This document shows positions 1-13,122 of a stretch of DNA of 64,000 nt, piece after piece. Below the pieces are notes generated by a model. That model saw only the letters and a list, made by a program, of their open reading frames with translations. It did no database searches and was not told the DNA's origin. The translations under genes and the position numbers were made by a program. Position 1 is the stretch's first letter; each line of letters begins with the position of its first letter. This DNA comes from Protonemura montana. Taxonomy: Eukaryota > Arthropoda > Insecta > Plecoptera > Nemouridae. Location: the NCBI GenBank assembly GCA_947568835.1, contig OX387607.1, positions 7,945,201 to 8,009,200 on the forward strand. The letters are read 5' to 3'.

Positions 1-2
1 AC

Positions 3-3000
3 GGCCGCTACCTATTCACTGGCATGCAAGATGGAAAAGTGCGCGTCAACCGCGTGAATCCCGACGACTTCACCGACCTCTCTGACTTCTGGATGCTGCC
101 AATGCACGACAATGACAACGGAATCATTCGCAAGATGTGCTTCAACCACGACCAGACGTATCTGTTCACTTGTGGCAACGACTGCAATGTATTTGCATAC
201 AGGGTGAATCCAGAGGACGAGGATTACATAAAAGGGGTGGTCGATTTCGAGCCAAGCAAAGGCGTGCCGAGGTGTTCAGTCCCCGAATTAGACAGGGAAG
301 GCGTCAGTTTGGAGGAGATGAAGATGAGGTTTGACTATGAACGGCGAATGAAGATCGCCAACCACAGAAAGCTGATGGTGAAGAAGGCGCTGCAGACCCT
401 CGGGCAGCTTTACAACAAAGCGGTGACGAAGAACGCTGCGATGGCGCAGTCGCAGATGTATTCCAAAGAGGAGTTTGTCATCGATGAGCGGATCGACGAA
501 GACTTAAGCAAAACGCTAGCCGATGATTTGGCTCTGGTCAAAAGGAAATTGGAATTCATCGAGGAGAAAAGTTGGCTTCGGTTGAAGAAGGTATGAAGTT
601 TTTTCCAGGAAAGCCAGGGAAGCAAGCCCACCACTAAACATTTGCTTTGGAATCAAAAAGTATACCCTTATATTCATAAGATCATGAATCTATAATCTAG
701 AACTAGTATGTTTTATCTGCTCAGCATCTCTCACTGTTTCATTATTTAGTAGTACCATATTTTTAATCATAACAGGGCAGGCAAGTTCTAGGTTTCTCAC
801 TAAAAATGTTTAGCAAAATTTATGTTTTATCCCATTATCAATAAACATAGAAAGCCCCTTGGATCACATTTCCCCACAATCTGCCTCGTCGCTTTGAACT
901 GTTCCTTGAACAGTTAGCTGAGCTTTAAATTACAGAGTGGTTGTTTTGAACCCGGTACTGAAGCAACTATTTCCTCTCGAGGTACGCGACTTTTACATCG
1001 ACAACATGAACTGCATGACGCTGGTGCTTCGAGGCATCGACAACCCCTCGGAAGTCACGGTGTTCCGCGAGCGCACCCTCACCGATGAGTTCTTCCTAGC
1101 TATGCAAGAAGTGAGAGTCCGTATTGAAGACGCCGACCTTCGGAACCGCGAGGTCAAACGCGAGGAGTCTAAAGAGGTCACCGAGCAGCTGGTTAGGCCT
1201 GTCTCACAGGTGCCGTCATTCCTCAAGGGCATCAACCTATACACGCCCGAGCTCAAAGGCAACATCAAGCTGCAGAAGCTGTTGGCTCGGTACCTGAGTA
1301 AGAAGTACAAGCAGGAGCTGCGTGCGTTCGAGTGGCTGCTCCGGGAGAAAGGGAAGCCAGACCCGGAGGAGAATCATCCGGATGATGTGGCCGCTATTGA
1401 AGAGGCACGACAGGTAAGCAGTTAACGAGGATTTCGAGAAATTCAACGAGTCATAAAGCTCACGAAAAATTGTTATAGAATCACCGCTTTTGCCACATGA
1501 AAATTTTCCGATAGAGAACAATTTTTACTGATTATTGATTTAAGACCTGTATTTTTTTTTTTTGCCACTTACCAACTGAGAAAACAAATAATACTCAAGC
1601 ATACGAGATTGAATTTGATAATTCAACTTTTGGTAGACATGGAGATGCTGAGATCACCTGACAGAGCATTCAAGATTGGCTATCCAATGTTATCACACCT
1701 TTACTAGCAATTTTACCAATACAAACGCCACTTCGTTAGCATTTCCATTCAATGAAAAAAAGCAAACAAACAACTCGATGACATTATTCCTTGCCACAGC
1801 ATCAAGCAATACGTTGCTGGCTTGCTTTTCCAGACTATCGGTGATTACAAGCTGAAGACGGCGGACGACTACAGCGTGCCACGAAAACTACGGGCAACTA
1901 CCATTAAAAAATACCTCGAGTTACTCGAAGCCAGAGCCAACCTTGTAGGGGTCAAGGTGAGTCCACTTATCTGCATACGAGCAACTGCATGAAAACCTCA
2001 TTTGATGACGTGTCATTTTGTGTCAAATTCCATGTAAAATTAGTTTTTATACAGGTATTTTACTTTTATTTGGTATTTTATACTTGTATTTTGTACTTTG
2101 TAGTGTTTACATGATGAAATGGCTGTCACACCGTCTTCAAGCAAAATTTACCCATTAGAGAGAAGGCTGAGGTCTGTCATTTTTTCTGGTGGTCTTCTAA
2201 TGATGAAAATGTTAAATCTGATGGAGTCCTCATTTGGCATGAGTTGGGACAGAATCCTAGGTGTTATGTCAACCGAGCATATGTGCATTTCAGTAGAAAT
2301 AACCCCACTGATGGCAACCAAATTGTAGCAAACCAAGTCAAGTAGGATATGATTTTTCCTCTTAGGACCAGTTTTACAATGTGCAATTAAGAAACTAACT
2401 TCTGGTTAAAATGAAAATGGAAGCATCTTATTAGCTATGACAATGAAGGCAAGTCTCTAGCAGTTACCTTCTAGCTGGACATTGTAAAAATGGTCCTTAG
2501 GCAGCCATCACCCGTGGAAACACACTAATAACTTGCAACTTTAATGCCTATTGACAATTCATCTGAACCTAAATAGTGCGACTTCAACGCCCGAGTGTCA
2601 AAGCACCGAGCCGTCAAACTTGCGCTGAGCCAACGCATAGCGGAGCAGCACGCTGCACTAACTAGCATCGCACTGGCGAGCGGTGACCGCAAAGGGAACA
2701 CGGCGCACTCCCAGCCCGCAATCGAGTGGCCCACGGAATTCCCCGAAAAAAGCTACGAGGTTGGTGGGAATTGGAGGAATCAATAAGAAAACAACCAAAA
2801 AGGGTCCAAGAAATTTTGTTGAAATTTGTGTTGATATTTTGTTGAATGACAAAGATAATCTAGAGAAACTTGGAAACCATGGCATCTTGTGAAACAATGG
2901 AAAAACTCGAGTGAAAAATGGAGAACCCAATTTGAAATGACGTAGAAACTTGTGTGATATTAATGAAGTTACAGAAACTAGCTAGAAGCTCTACTAAGAG

Positions 3001-6000
3001 TTGGAGAAATTGATCACACTCCTATTGGTTGTCCTGACCACACAGCTGACCGAGGAATACATCCAATCATTTGTGGTGACCAAACCTCTGGACCGCTCCG
3101 AGCGCCGCGAACGTGCCGCCAAGAAGGAGAAGAAACCAGACAAAAAGTCGGAGCCAGTAGCACCGCTGGTCGTTGGCCAGCCACTAGCGCCACGCATAGA
3201 GGCGATGCTCAGGGAGGACCAGGAGGCGCTGGCAGACATTGCGGGACAGGCACAAATGTCTCTGCTATCAATGCCTTACAAGCCGCTCATGGTGAGTGCA
3301 CTGGTTGGGTTGGAGGGATGGACAGATCTAGAGCTGGACCAAGTAGCAAGATCAATGTAACAATTCAGTCATAGATCTCATGTTAACCAGGCAGAAGCCA
3401 AAACTGCGTAGTACCTCTTTATATCCGTCTTCGAGAAGATAAGTTTCCTTCTTCCCTCTGCCCCAATTCAAGGAAAAATTAGTTTCAGTCAATTCGTTAA
3501 TTCAGTTAATATCATTTAATATAAAGAACCATGCGAGAATCCTCTGTAAGATTTTTTTTATTCATGAAACCGTTGAGTGTGCAGGTTATAGGTAGAGGCA
3601 CAACGTTAATGTTACAGTATCTGCGTGGAAGATGGCCGCTAAATGACTACCTTACCGAAAAAAATTCAGAATACCGGAACACCCGGTTAAGTGGAGCCAC
3701 TGTCGTATGAAAATTAATTTCGATATTTCTCGTAGGCTTACTCGCTTTTGAGACTTTTCATGCTCAAAAGATCTCCATCAATGTTTACCTCAACGATTGA
3801 TACACACGTAACGATATTCAAAAGCGAGTAACCTACGAGAAATATCAAAATTAAATTTCATACGACAGTGGCTCCACTTAACGAGGTGTTCCAGTACTCT
3901 ACATTTTTGTCGGTAAGGTAGTCATTCGGCGGCCATCTTTCACGCAGAAACTGTAACATTAGCGTTGAGCCTCTACCTATAACCTGCACACTCAACGATG
4001 AAACCTTACGGCAAAAATAGCTTGAATGTGCTTTGAGACAGTTCTTTTTCATCAAAATACACAATAGAGCTAGAGCTAAAGTATTGTTTTCTATCGCACA
4101 ATTTTGCATCATATTCTTGAGTAGCTAATATCGTAAAATTGTAGCCAATGTCAAACAGATCCTCCCACAAGAAGCAGACAGAACAATTTAAGTTGCGACT
4201 AAAATAAGAATTAAAAATCCAGGTAGGTTTGCACAAGATTTTAAAAACAATGCATTTGGTTCATAAGAAGTGTCTAAGAAACGAATCTAAGAGCGCCGGT
4301 GCATGCAAAAAAGAGAATCCAGCAGGAAATCAAGTGTGGACGCAGTTTCTTTCCGGCTGCAGCCTGCACAAGCGCTGAACGTCCAGGCACTGGAACATTG
4401 CGCAGGGAGCGACGCAAGCGACACGCCGTGGGAGGAGGAGTTAAAACGAGTGCATCTGCATGCCTTGATCTGCGACCAGGAGACGATTCACGCAGATATA
4501 GAGCGCAGCGTGCATGACTTTGACCAAGAGGTAGTCCACTTTATAGCTGCTAGTCTGTATTGATGGTACAGTACTCCACATTTATTTATCTTAATGAGCA
4601 AAGGGTGTTTGTCATAAAACACGTGACTCTTAAGATGATGTGTTTTCACAGAATCTAAAAATGTTCCCATTTACTTTGAACTAGCAGAAGAATGTATGCT
4701 TATATTCCTACATCTCATTAAATAGCTTAAATGTCTTGCCAATTTCTAGTAGGACTTTATTTTCCAAATTAAAATAAATATTTGTATTGGTATAGTATTT
4801 TCAGAATAAGCCAACAACAAAAATGGCCAACACATAGCCTTCTTGCCTAATAGCTCTTACGAGCAAATGAAGGTGTCAATTTTTGTTGGTGGCTCTAATC
4901 CTGAGATTACTAAATTAAAGATGAAATAATGCATTTCAAATCAAGCCCCAAGTTAAATACTACTCCTCCGTCTAGCATCTAACTTGGTTGGTGGCACAGT
5001 GTGAGAAAGAAAGAGAATATTTAAGACGATTAAACCATTGCTGTCTCTCTACCAAAATCTGTATAAGCAAGCCTTGAAAGGTTGCACTCTTAGTGGCTAT
5101 GACCTAAGTTGTAGTTTCCAATTTGATATCTAAACGGTGGTAACCCTGGGGCTAGGTCGAGTGGCTGCATGATCGTCGGCTATTGGTGGAGGTCGACGCC
5201 AAGCTCCTCGAGGCTCACATTTTGAAGCTCAACCAGGAGCTCATCGTGCTAAAGGCTTTCGAGTCGCGGGAGGAGTTCCTGACCATGGTGAGCTAGGCCG
5301 TCGGAAAGTACTTCAAAATCAGGGACTCACTGCACTGATGTCGATAAAGATCTTTTGAAATTGAGAACCGATAATGAGTAATCCAAAGCAAGGCGGATGA
5401 TTGATCCTAATCCAAAACAGTTAGAATGTGGTTATGAAATAATTGTGGCTGTAACATGATTGTCTTATTTTCATTTTCTTATCCTTCTTGGCTCTCAAGC
5501 CCTAATCAATCTGTTAAGGTTGTGGTGGAGAAGACAGAGGACGACTATCGCATGAAGTCGACAATCAATGGTCTGAACCGCGATGTCGAGAAGCGTTCGC
5601 GCGAGATCTTCAACTTCGCCGAGCGTGAGAAGGTGATCACATCCAGCTTCATGGATGCCACGATCGACAACAAATTCGCTGCCCACCTTCGTAAGATCTT
5701 CAAGAAGCGCTACAAGCCCCCCAAGGTCGAGCACGGAGACGATTCAGAGAGCTCATCCTCGGAAGAGAGCAGCAGCAGTGACGAGGACGACGCCGCCAGC
5801 ATAGACTCGAGAGACATCGGACCGATAAAGCTCGATGAGACCGTTTGTCCCGAAGGCTGCGACAAGGATCTGTTCGAGTTGACATTCACCATGCGCGCCG
5901 AACGGCATCTCATCGAGACCAAGATATCCGACGAGAAGAAAAATATAGAGTTCCTGAAGAAAGACATCGAGGTCGCCATGAAGAAGAAGCGAATAATGGA

Positions 6001-7384
6001 AGCGGCGCTGACGGAAAGCCAGAGAGTGCTCGAGGCGTTTCAACGCGAAAAACAGCACAAGATGAACCAGGTGGAAGCCATTGTCATCTTGAAACTGTCT
6101 CAGATGCGACACTTCCTCGAGGACCACAAGCTTGTCAAGCTCGACGAAACGCTAGTGTTCTCGAACTCAGTGCAGAAGAAGCTTCTCAACCGCACGGCTG
6201 AACTGGAAGAGGAGACGTTCCAAGAGCGCAAACGCAACAAACAGAACCACGCGCACATGCACGACATCAAGCTGGAGTCTCGTCGCATGCTGACCGACAT
6301 TCGAAGCCTCAAGGAGCAGATAGTAGCCGAGAAGATACAAAAGTTCGGCAGCGTCGTCGAAGTGAGGTACCTGGAGGAGTCGCTGCTGCGGAGAATGATC
6401 GCCAGCATGCGTGGGGCTCTGGACGAGTATCGCAGGGCCCAGGAGAAGAAAGCGGAAGTTGCCAAAGACCAGCTGCGCTCTGTCAAGGACCGTCTCTGCT
6501 GTCAGTTCAAAGAGAACACGGAAAAGCTCAACATGCTAATCGTGCTCGAGAAAGACACCCAGAGGCTGAGAACAAAGCTGAAATTACAAAAGCGACAAAA
6601 AGATGTGGCCGCCGCCCTGCCGCCATACCACGACGATGCCGATATGCTGAAGGAGATGATCCGACGACAGGCGAAACAAATCGAGACGCTGAACCACGAG
6701 ATGCGCTGCCTGAAGAGCAAATCGCGCGACGACGAGGGCGGATTCTACGTCGAGCGAAAGCCGACTGAGCCGCAGCTTGTCACCATTTTCCGTGCAGACG
6801 ACGAGCTGGTGACAATCACTGACGATGAAATCACGGTCACCAAGGTGCGGCCCGAGGAAGAATTCAACCCACTGGCCGAGGCGATCAGCGAGATACCCGA
6901 ATACGAGAGCAAGTCGGAAGGGGTTTCTGGGCTAGTGCGTGGTATCATTCAGGTGGCTATTCTTGATCACCAGGACGTGGAAACCAGGACGCTGGTTCAT
7001 GGAGATGAACAGCAGGTGATGGACATCATAACGAACATCATCGTGAAGACGGGGTCCCTGGAGGTGATCCCTGACGAGAGGGAAGAGATCAGAAAAATAC
7101 TCGAAGAGCTTGTCGACAAACTGGAGATCGGCAGTGAAGCGGATATCACTGCCATGCTGATCGATCAGATGGACGGAGAATTACCGGCGGTGCAGTTGAC
7201 AGTCTCGGAATTGGTTTTGGACGTCTTGAATGAAGCGATCGCCAGGGTGTTGCCTAGCGACGATCAAATCGAGCTCGAAAAAATGTTGCTGGAGAGCAAC
7301 GAACTGAGCGATGACCATTTGATTGTTGGTGAGAACGATGACTCAGAACAAACGGATCAAAAGAATAGCCTGGGCAGTGAATAG
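3..7384 (+). CDS. CFAP44: Cilia- and flagella-associated protein 44 (CFAP44/WDR52), 5'-truncated by the window edge
   Basis: CFAP44 is an axonemal protein that works with CFAP43 at the tether/inner-arm-dynein base and is needed for normal ciliary and flagellar beating. The window holds the end of the WD-like propeller (RYLFTGMQDGKVRV) and the long C-terminal coiled coil. Exons read by eye: 3-590 (or 580), 936-1413, 1834-1956, 2577-2759, 3046-3291, 4363-4530, 5156-5287, 5519-7384 (stop 7382-7384). From 1413 onward every junction is phase 0 with GT-AG borders, so the frame runs through. Family landmarks are IGDYKLKTADDYSVP (exon 3), TPWEEEL (exon 6) and VCPEGCDKDLFELTF followed by a long heptad-rich stretch in the last exon. 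That exon also has a Ser/Glu/Asp-rich insert near 5740-5810 and an acidic tail. Identification rests on remembered family motifs. The first junction has a phase conflict (see findings). Confidence 0.85.
3571..3997. mobile_element. Foldback/MITE-like element in a CFAP44 intron
   Basis: Two arms of about 180 bp (3571-3750 and 3819-3997) are reverse complements with scattered mismatches, around a loop of about 70 bp. The outer ends read CGTTGAGTGTGCAGGTTATA and its complement. The 7-bp sequence ATGAAAC lies directly outside both ends (3564-3570 and 3998-4004), as expected for a target-site duplication. The element lies between CFAP44 exons 3046-3291 and 4363-4530 and carries no convincing ORF. 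Confidence 0.75.
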
Positions 7385-7439
7385 CTTGAATAGCAAATAG
7401 CTGCATAGTGGTTATCAGTAAAATTATACCTACCTACCA

Positions 7440-7445
7440 ATTAAA
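7440..7445 (+). promoter_or_regulatory. Possible polyadenylation signal of CFAP44
   Basis: ATTAAA lies 55 bp after the CFAP44 stop codon. It is the commonest variant hexamer and the distance is reasonable, but AT-rich DNA produces this motif often by chance. Confidence 0.35.
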
Positions 7446-8856
7446 AAGTTTTATTTGAAATATATGGTTGAAAGACATGGTCTTTTTCAGTTTTGTGGTT
7501 GCAGAAAAGTTTTGATAACTTTGTAAATACAAGGACTCCAGCTAAATTGGGTTGTTTTCTTTCGGTCGCTACTTGTTTGCAGATATTTATTTATAGCAGC
7601 ATCAAGTCCCGAATTGCATGTCAAAAGCCATTACAAAATGGAACAGGAAGAGAGATAAAAATAGTCTGAAGTTGTAACGTAGATAAAGAGGAAATTACAA
7701 GATTAAAACAACAATAATAAAGACCTTCCCTGCTCAATAAAATTGCCATCAATAGTTTCAACATTCAACTGGGAAAAAAGTTTTGGGACCAAAACTTGGT
7801 TTAAGCTACGAGTTAAAGAATGATCATTTGTAAATCCACCACATATGCTGAGTATACCTACTGTGCATTCAAGTATCACTAGACTAAAAGAATCAAGTTA
7901 CCATCATTAACAATAATTGGTCCATGTATTCTAGTGAACTGGCTGCAACCATCCAGTCAATCAAAACAATTGTGAAACCACTATTCCAAGTATCAGACCA
8001 AATGAACGGCACAGAAACAAGGAAACATTGCTCTCTAACCAAACTAAAATGCATTCATACAGAACTTATGTTTTTTTATGAGGCATCTCTGATTTCATAT
8101 GGAATAAAAACTTCTCAATTAACCAAGAATACAATCAGACAGAGGTAGACCCTATAATGGCAGAATATCCTAACAGTGAGTGAAGGTGTAAGAACCAAGG
8201 CTGATGGCACATTGAATATCCTCGAATAATTCATGGTTCAGCCACCTGAAATCTGGTGGGACTACCACGTGACTCCAGACATTAATGGTCACAAAGCTGT
8301 TTTTGTAGACCTTTGCAAACAAGTCTGCAACACATGATAATGGTAGGTGCGACCCGATGGTGCTTGCGGCAATCGTTTTTAACAAACCTCTACAGTTAAA
8401 AAAGTACGACTCAAAATATCGATAAATGTATATCAATCCTTTAGGTTAGCATTAATAAAGATTAATTGAGCGTAAACCAGTCTCAAATACGAGTAATCTG
8501 TAAGAAATAATGAAAGGGAATTTTTGATCACTCCCAACGACGGTGACTGCCTCGAAGCAATATGCCATTTTTGTCGGCGAAGTAGTCATTTGGTGGCCAT
8601 TTTCGTGACGACAGTTTCACATAGCGCTATCGCAGTTGGACAATTCAGTCAACAAAAAGTAAATGGCTTTTTAAGAAATCATTATCAGAGCATGAGTTAA
8701 GTTCACTCCTTACAGAGAAGGAAATAAAGAAAATTGACCCCATTTAATTCAGCAATAAAGTGAAAGGTCTCAAAACAACAGTATGACAAGAGTATTTCAA
8801 GCAGTGGTGGTCCGAAGTCCATAAAACAAAGGCATCATAACTTATTGCGTACTCAC
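7446..8856. other. Convergent intergenic gap; no beta-adaptin hinge or ear exons seen
   Basis: The stretch is AT-rich. It lies between the CFAP44 stop and the last recognised beta-adaptin exon. I looked on the minus strand for the adaptin appendage and found nothing resembling it. One acceptor-like site near 8720 would add about 12 codons and a stop (GVNLTHALIMIS), with no family support. Confidence 0.5.
8565..8612. repeat. Fragment related to the 3571-3997 foldback element
   Basis: CCATTTTTGTCGGCGAAGTA followed by GTCATTTGGTGGCCATTTTCG matches the right arm near 3902-3944, with substitutions. No inverted partner is evident nearby, so this looks like a decayed fragment. Confidence 0.45.
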
Positions 8857-11800
8857 CTCTGCCTTCCACGAACGCGTTTGGTGGTTTGTGGTAGACCGAC
8901 GCAAGACTCGAGATGTGACAGATGAGTTCGTCGAGCAGCGTGGGTTCCAACAGATCAGTTTCCTCCGAGATGAGCGGCTTTTCGGCGAGCACCACCTCTT
9001 TAGCGGCAGCCGGGTCAGTCGATAGCAGCCGCCAGTAGATGAAGCCGCGGTCTCGAAGGTCGGGGTTATCCGAGTCCTGAGTGGCCAGGCTTAGGACCTA
9101 GGCAGATTTGGTAGTTAGGTTAGTTTTGTAAGGTTATTAAAGAAAAGTGGAGAAAGGCTGGAATTGTTAGCAAATTAAAATCTTCCACATCATTAGTCCC
9201 AAAAAATGAACTTCTGAAAGAGTTTTATTTACATCTTTTGTCTGCATTAATGTGTTTGCTTGTGATCTATTTGGCAAAACAACTCTTTTGGTTTTGCTTC
9301 AATTTTCAGGGTATAATTTTTTGTTATCAGTCCAGACTCCTACCGTCACTCGGAGAAATCGGTTCAAAAGTTTTTAAATCAGTAAAAATTCACAAAACTT
9401 TTTTGAAATTTCTTTAACTTCTGATTCGAGTCTAAAAATTAAGTGAGAAACACTTTTATCTTGTAGAATTTTTGCCCCAACTCTCAAGCATTTGATTGCA
9501 AGTCCAAAAAACCTCAAAAAGCTGAGTTTCGATTTCTGCGAGTGTATGTTGAAAGCTGAAACAGACCTGCTGAACGAGCTCCTGCGTGTCCGTGGGTCTC
9601 TTGAGGAACAGCTTCACAATCGCTGTCAGCAGCTGGAGCTGCACCTGCGTGTTCTCGTCATGGAAACCTGACAGTCACAAATAAGTCGAGTGTCAACCGT
9701 GAATCTCAGGTAAAAACTTTGAAATTCTCAGAAATTCTTGAAATTCCCTGGCAATTGCACCAGGCAGCACAATTTTATTTTTTTTATTTTATTTATTTAT
9801 CAAGGTTTTATGAATAAATTCTCTGTTAAGTTGCGGTACCCCTCTCTTTCCTTCAGTTAGACCTACCATAAATTTCAAGTTCCTATATACTGAGGAACAG
9901 AAAAATATTGGTATTAGCTTATAATTGAAGGTGAACATATCCTCACCTGTTCACTATCCTAAATAATCAAAAAGGAATCACCCAAAATAAAATCAAAATG
10001 TAAAAAAAAAATTAAAACACAAAAAGAGGACGCATGCAGCATTGAGGCGGTAATGCTGACCTTCCAGGAAGCTTTCCAGCAGCTCGTCAGCATTGTCGAT
10101 ACGTTCAGCGTACTCGCCGATGATCCAGATCATGGACGCACGAGCCTCGGGTTCGTCCAGCGTGTCAAGGTTCTCGCAGAGGGTTGAGATGATGGATTCG
10201 TACTTGTTAGGGTACTTGCGGAAGATGTCTTTGATCACGACGATAGCCTCTTGCACCACGTAGTTCACCTGCAACGAGAAATACCGGTCAGCTTAATGGT
10301 GTTGGGTTCAATGTAGACTTTGGTGTTTTGATGAAGGTATATGAATTTTATTTTTGTAAGAACAAAGAAATCAAGAAACGTCTTAAATGGAATAGCAAAC
10401 AACAACCTGCTATATGTGATGCTCTCTATTTATTTTTTCCTTTGAGACGTTTCAGTCATGTCATCTTATACAAATTTAAACACTCAAACTGAACACTCAA
10501 AGGAGAGTTCAGAAGTAGAGAAATTGTATTTATTTATGCATACAATGATTAGAAAATAAGCCAGTTACAATTGAGTTAAACCTAAAAAAGCATCAGTTAT
10601 CTTTTGATCTAGTGTCCTAGCCATTAAATTCAACTCTGCAGAATACAACAAAGAATCCATGCCTCAAAAAGACAATTGTGGTGAACTTTGTAGGTGAGAT
10701 GCAGTAAAATACAATAATGACATCTTTGTTTGCATGAAAATACAAATTACAGTCAAATTGAAATTATTTCTGATACCTGCACTGAGGCTGAATTTATGTG
10801 GAAGTGGTATTTGAGATATGTCCTTCGATTTGTACCTTGGTTTGGATGAGGTCGAGCAGGGTAGAGACGCATCGTTCTGCAGACTGCTCCACCTTAATGG
10901 CGCAACGGCCGATGGCCCGGACCGCCTTCCGAACAAAGTCGACGTCAACCTCGGTGGCGTACTCTTTGAGCTCGGACAGAACCTGTGCGATGTTGGCTTG
11001 CGATGCCAGGCGGATCATGATATCCAGCTTCTCTAGCTTCACGTAGATCGGGTCGTTGTATTTCACAAAGAAAACCTGCAGGTAGAATGGTTTTTTTTAA
11101 GCTTGGTTAGTATATTTCAAAGTTTAAACCAAAAATTGATACAACAAGCAGTGAAATGAACACGAGGTACTTAAGTTTTGTTAGGCTGCATGTTAACTTT
11201 GTAAGATCAGAGCAGATCAGAGTGGAATAGTTCAGAGCAAAATGGATCATCTATCAAAATTTTCATTTGTTTTTGCTTCAAATCACACCACCTCCCAAAC
11301 TGGTGCAGGAAAATGTGAACTATTCTGATAAAAAGTGAACTGATCATCTGACACAAATTAACGATGGCAATGTTCTTGCATTAAATTACAAATTACAAAA
11401 GAACACTGACAGAGCAGGATTTAGAAAAGGAGCAGGAAAGATCAACATAACCAAACTGAGCTAATAAAATATTTATCAAAACAAGAAACACACCTTCATC
11501 TCGTGCTTGAGAATGTCAGGACGCTTCTGCACAATAAGGTTGATATTTCTGAGCGCAACATACTGCACTTCGGGTTCGGAAGAGAGAAGTGTCACCAGTG
11601 GCGGCGCCAATTTCTTGGTCAGAGTAGCTACAAAGTCGGAATCTGACGGCAACATCTCCATGAACTTCATCAATACCTTTACCGCGGAGAGAACCACGGC
11701 CGCGTTAGCGTGAGCCAAGCGTGGTGTTATGCGCTCACATATGCTGCAAAATAAAACCACAACAAGTTAAGTTCATGTTTTATATGTGAAACCATTTCCT

Positions 11801-12748
11801 CCTGTTCATAAATATATATAAGCAATTTTTGTTTCCTACCTCTGAGCCTCTCGATCATCTTTCGGGCTGTAGTTGGCCAACGAATCCAAAATGAACACCT
11901 GTCCCCACTCGGTACACTCATTCAGAGCTGTCAGAAGCTTATTAATTGTCTGTGCGTTCATCTCAATCAGCGGAGACCCACTAGTGCTAGCCTCGTTGAT
12001 CTCCGAAAGAGCTGCCACAGCATTCGCAACCACCATTGGATTCGAATCAGAGAGTAAATCTTTCAGTTGGTCTAAGAAGCCCTGATCCTCGACCAGCTGT
12101 GCATTAATGTCGTAGAGTTTTGCAACGCATACAGCCGCAGTCTTGCGAACATATGGGTCCTCATCTTTCAGACATTTACGCAGCGGCTCACATAGATACT
12201 CCGTGATTTTGTCGACACGGATGCAACCCATGGTGCGAACAGCAAGAGCACGAATTAAGGGATTGGGGTCTTCACAATCCTGAAATAATTCATGTAGCAG
12301 GTGAAATATTTTTAGGGAAATTTCTGTTAAAATTCTTTGGGGAAATTGGATTTAGATTAATTTATTTTGTTAATGGGTTCCTGATAGACACTTATCAACT
12401 TTCTTACCCAATTATGGGGTTCGTTCATTTGGGATTTGGTTGAATTCGCAGGTGGAAATAAGTACCTACCTTGACAAAAGTGTTAACAGCCATGATAGCC
12501 ATGTCTGGTTGACTCTTAGCGTAGTTCATTAAGTAGAGATAAACGAGTTTTTTTAGTTCCAGATTGTCAGTCTGCATGCAGTTCACCACATCCGGGAACA
12601 ACGCAGAGACGTCCTTTCCGACCGTCATTGATGCGATCACCTTCTTTACCGCTTCTCGCTTTTTCTCTTTTTTATCATTGTTGAGCTCCGATTTAAGCTC
12701 AAAGATTTCGCCCTTTTTGGTCGTCGTAAAATACTTGGAGTCAGTCAT
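8857..12748 (-). CDS. AP2B1: AP-1/AP-2 complex subunit beta (beta-adaptin), N-terminal trunk
   Basis: Large beta subunit of the clathrin adaptor complexes that sort cargo at the plasma membrane (AP-2) and trans-Golgi/endosomes (AP-1). Many invertebrates use one shared beta subunit, so the symbol marks the family and not strict AP-2 orthology. Exons (minus): 12748-12470, 12279-11840, 11743-11494, 11075-10836, 10268-10061, 9667-9567, 9097-8857. All junctions are GT-AG with matching phases, giving about 586 codons. The start is [18 protein letters not shown] after ATG. Other near-invariant stretches are [63 protein letters not shown] and [11 protein letters not shown]. An acceptor 9 bp upstream of ATG suggests a separate 5'UTR exon. 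The last exon ends in phase 1 at a good donor, but no later exon (hinge, clathrin box, ear) was found in the window. Confidence 0.93.
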
Positions 12749-12757
12749 GATTGCAAC

Positions 12758-13122
12758 CTGTTCCAAACAACATCAGTGAAAATTAACAACTTGAAAGGGG
12801 AGCACGTCTGGCTTACTGACAGAGATTGATATAAATATATCTAAATATGCTAGTAAATTAAGTCTAAACGCATGTCGGTAGCATCAATGGCAGCCTAAGG
12901 TGACTGCAAAGGAATCCATTATGATACGCCCCCCCGGTTTTTAACACATCTTTTAAGGATAAATTACCCAAACAAAGAGATCGAGCTAAAAATTTCGTAT
13001 GCATGGTAGGGATTCCTTACCAATCAATCCCTGAAATTAGGTAAGATACACCACTGTAGCGGTAAAATACCGAAATACCAATGAGCCAAACACTGACAGA
13101 CTGTTCGTGGGAAGTTCGCCTC
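12758..13122. other. Upstream region of the beta-adaptin gene
   Basis: Probable first intron and promoter side of the beta-adaptin gene. A poly-C run and ordinary AT-rich sequence are visible. No clear TATA box or 5'UTR exon could be assigned. Confidence 0.3.

Noticed and set aside
8170..8436. 88-codon minus ORF as the missing beta-adaptin C-terminus
   Set aside because: No resemblance to adaptin hinge or appendage sequence and no matching acceptor in the required phase.
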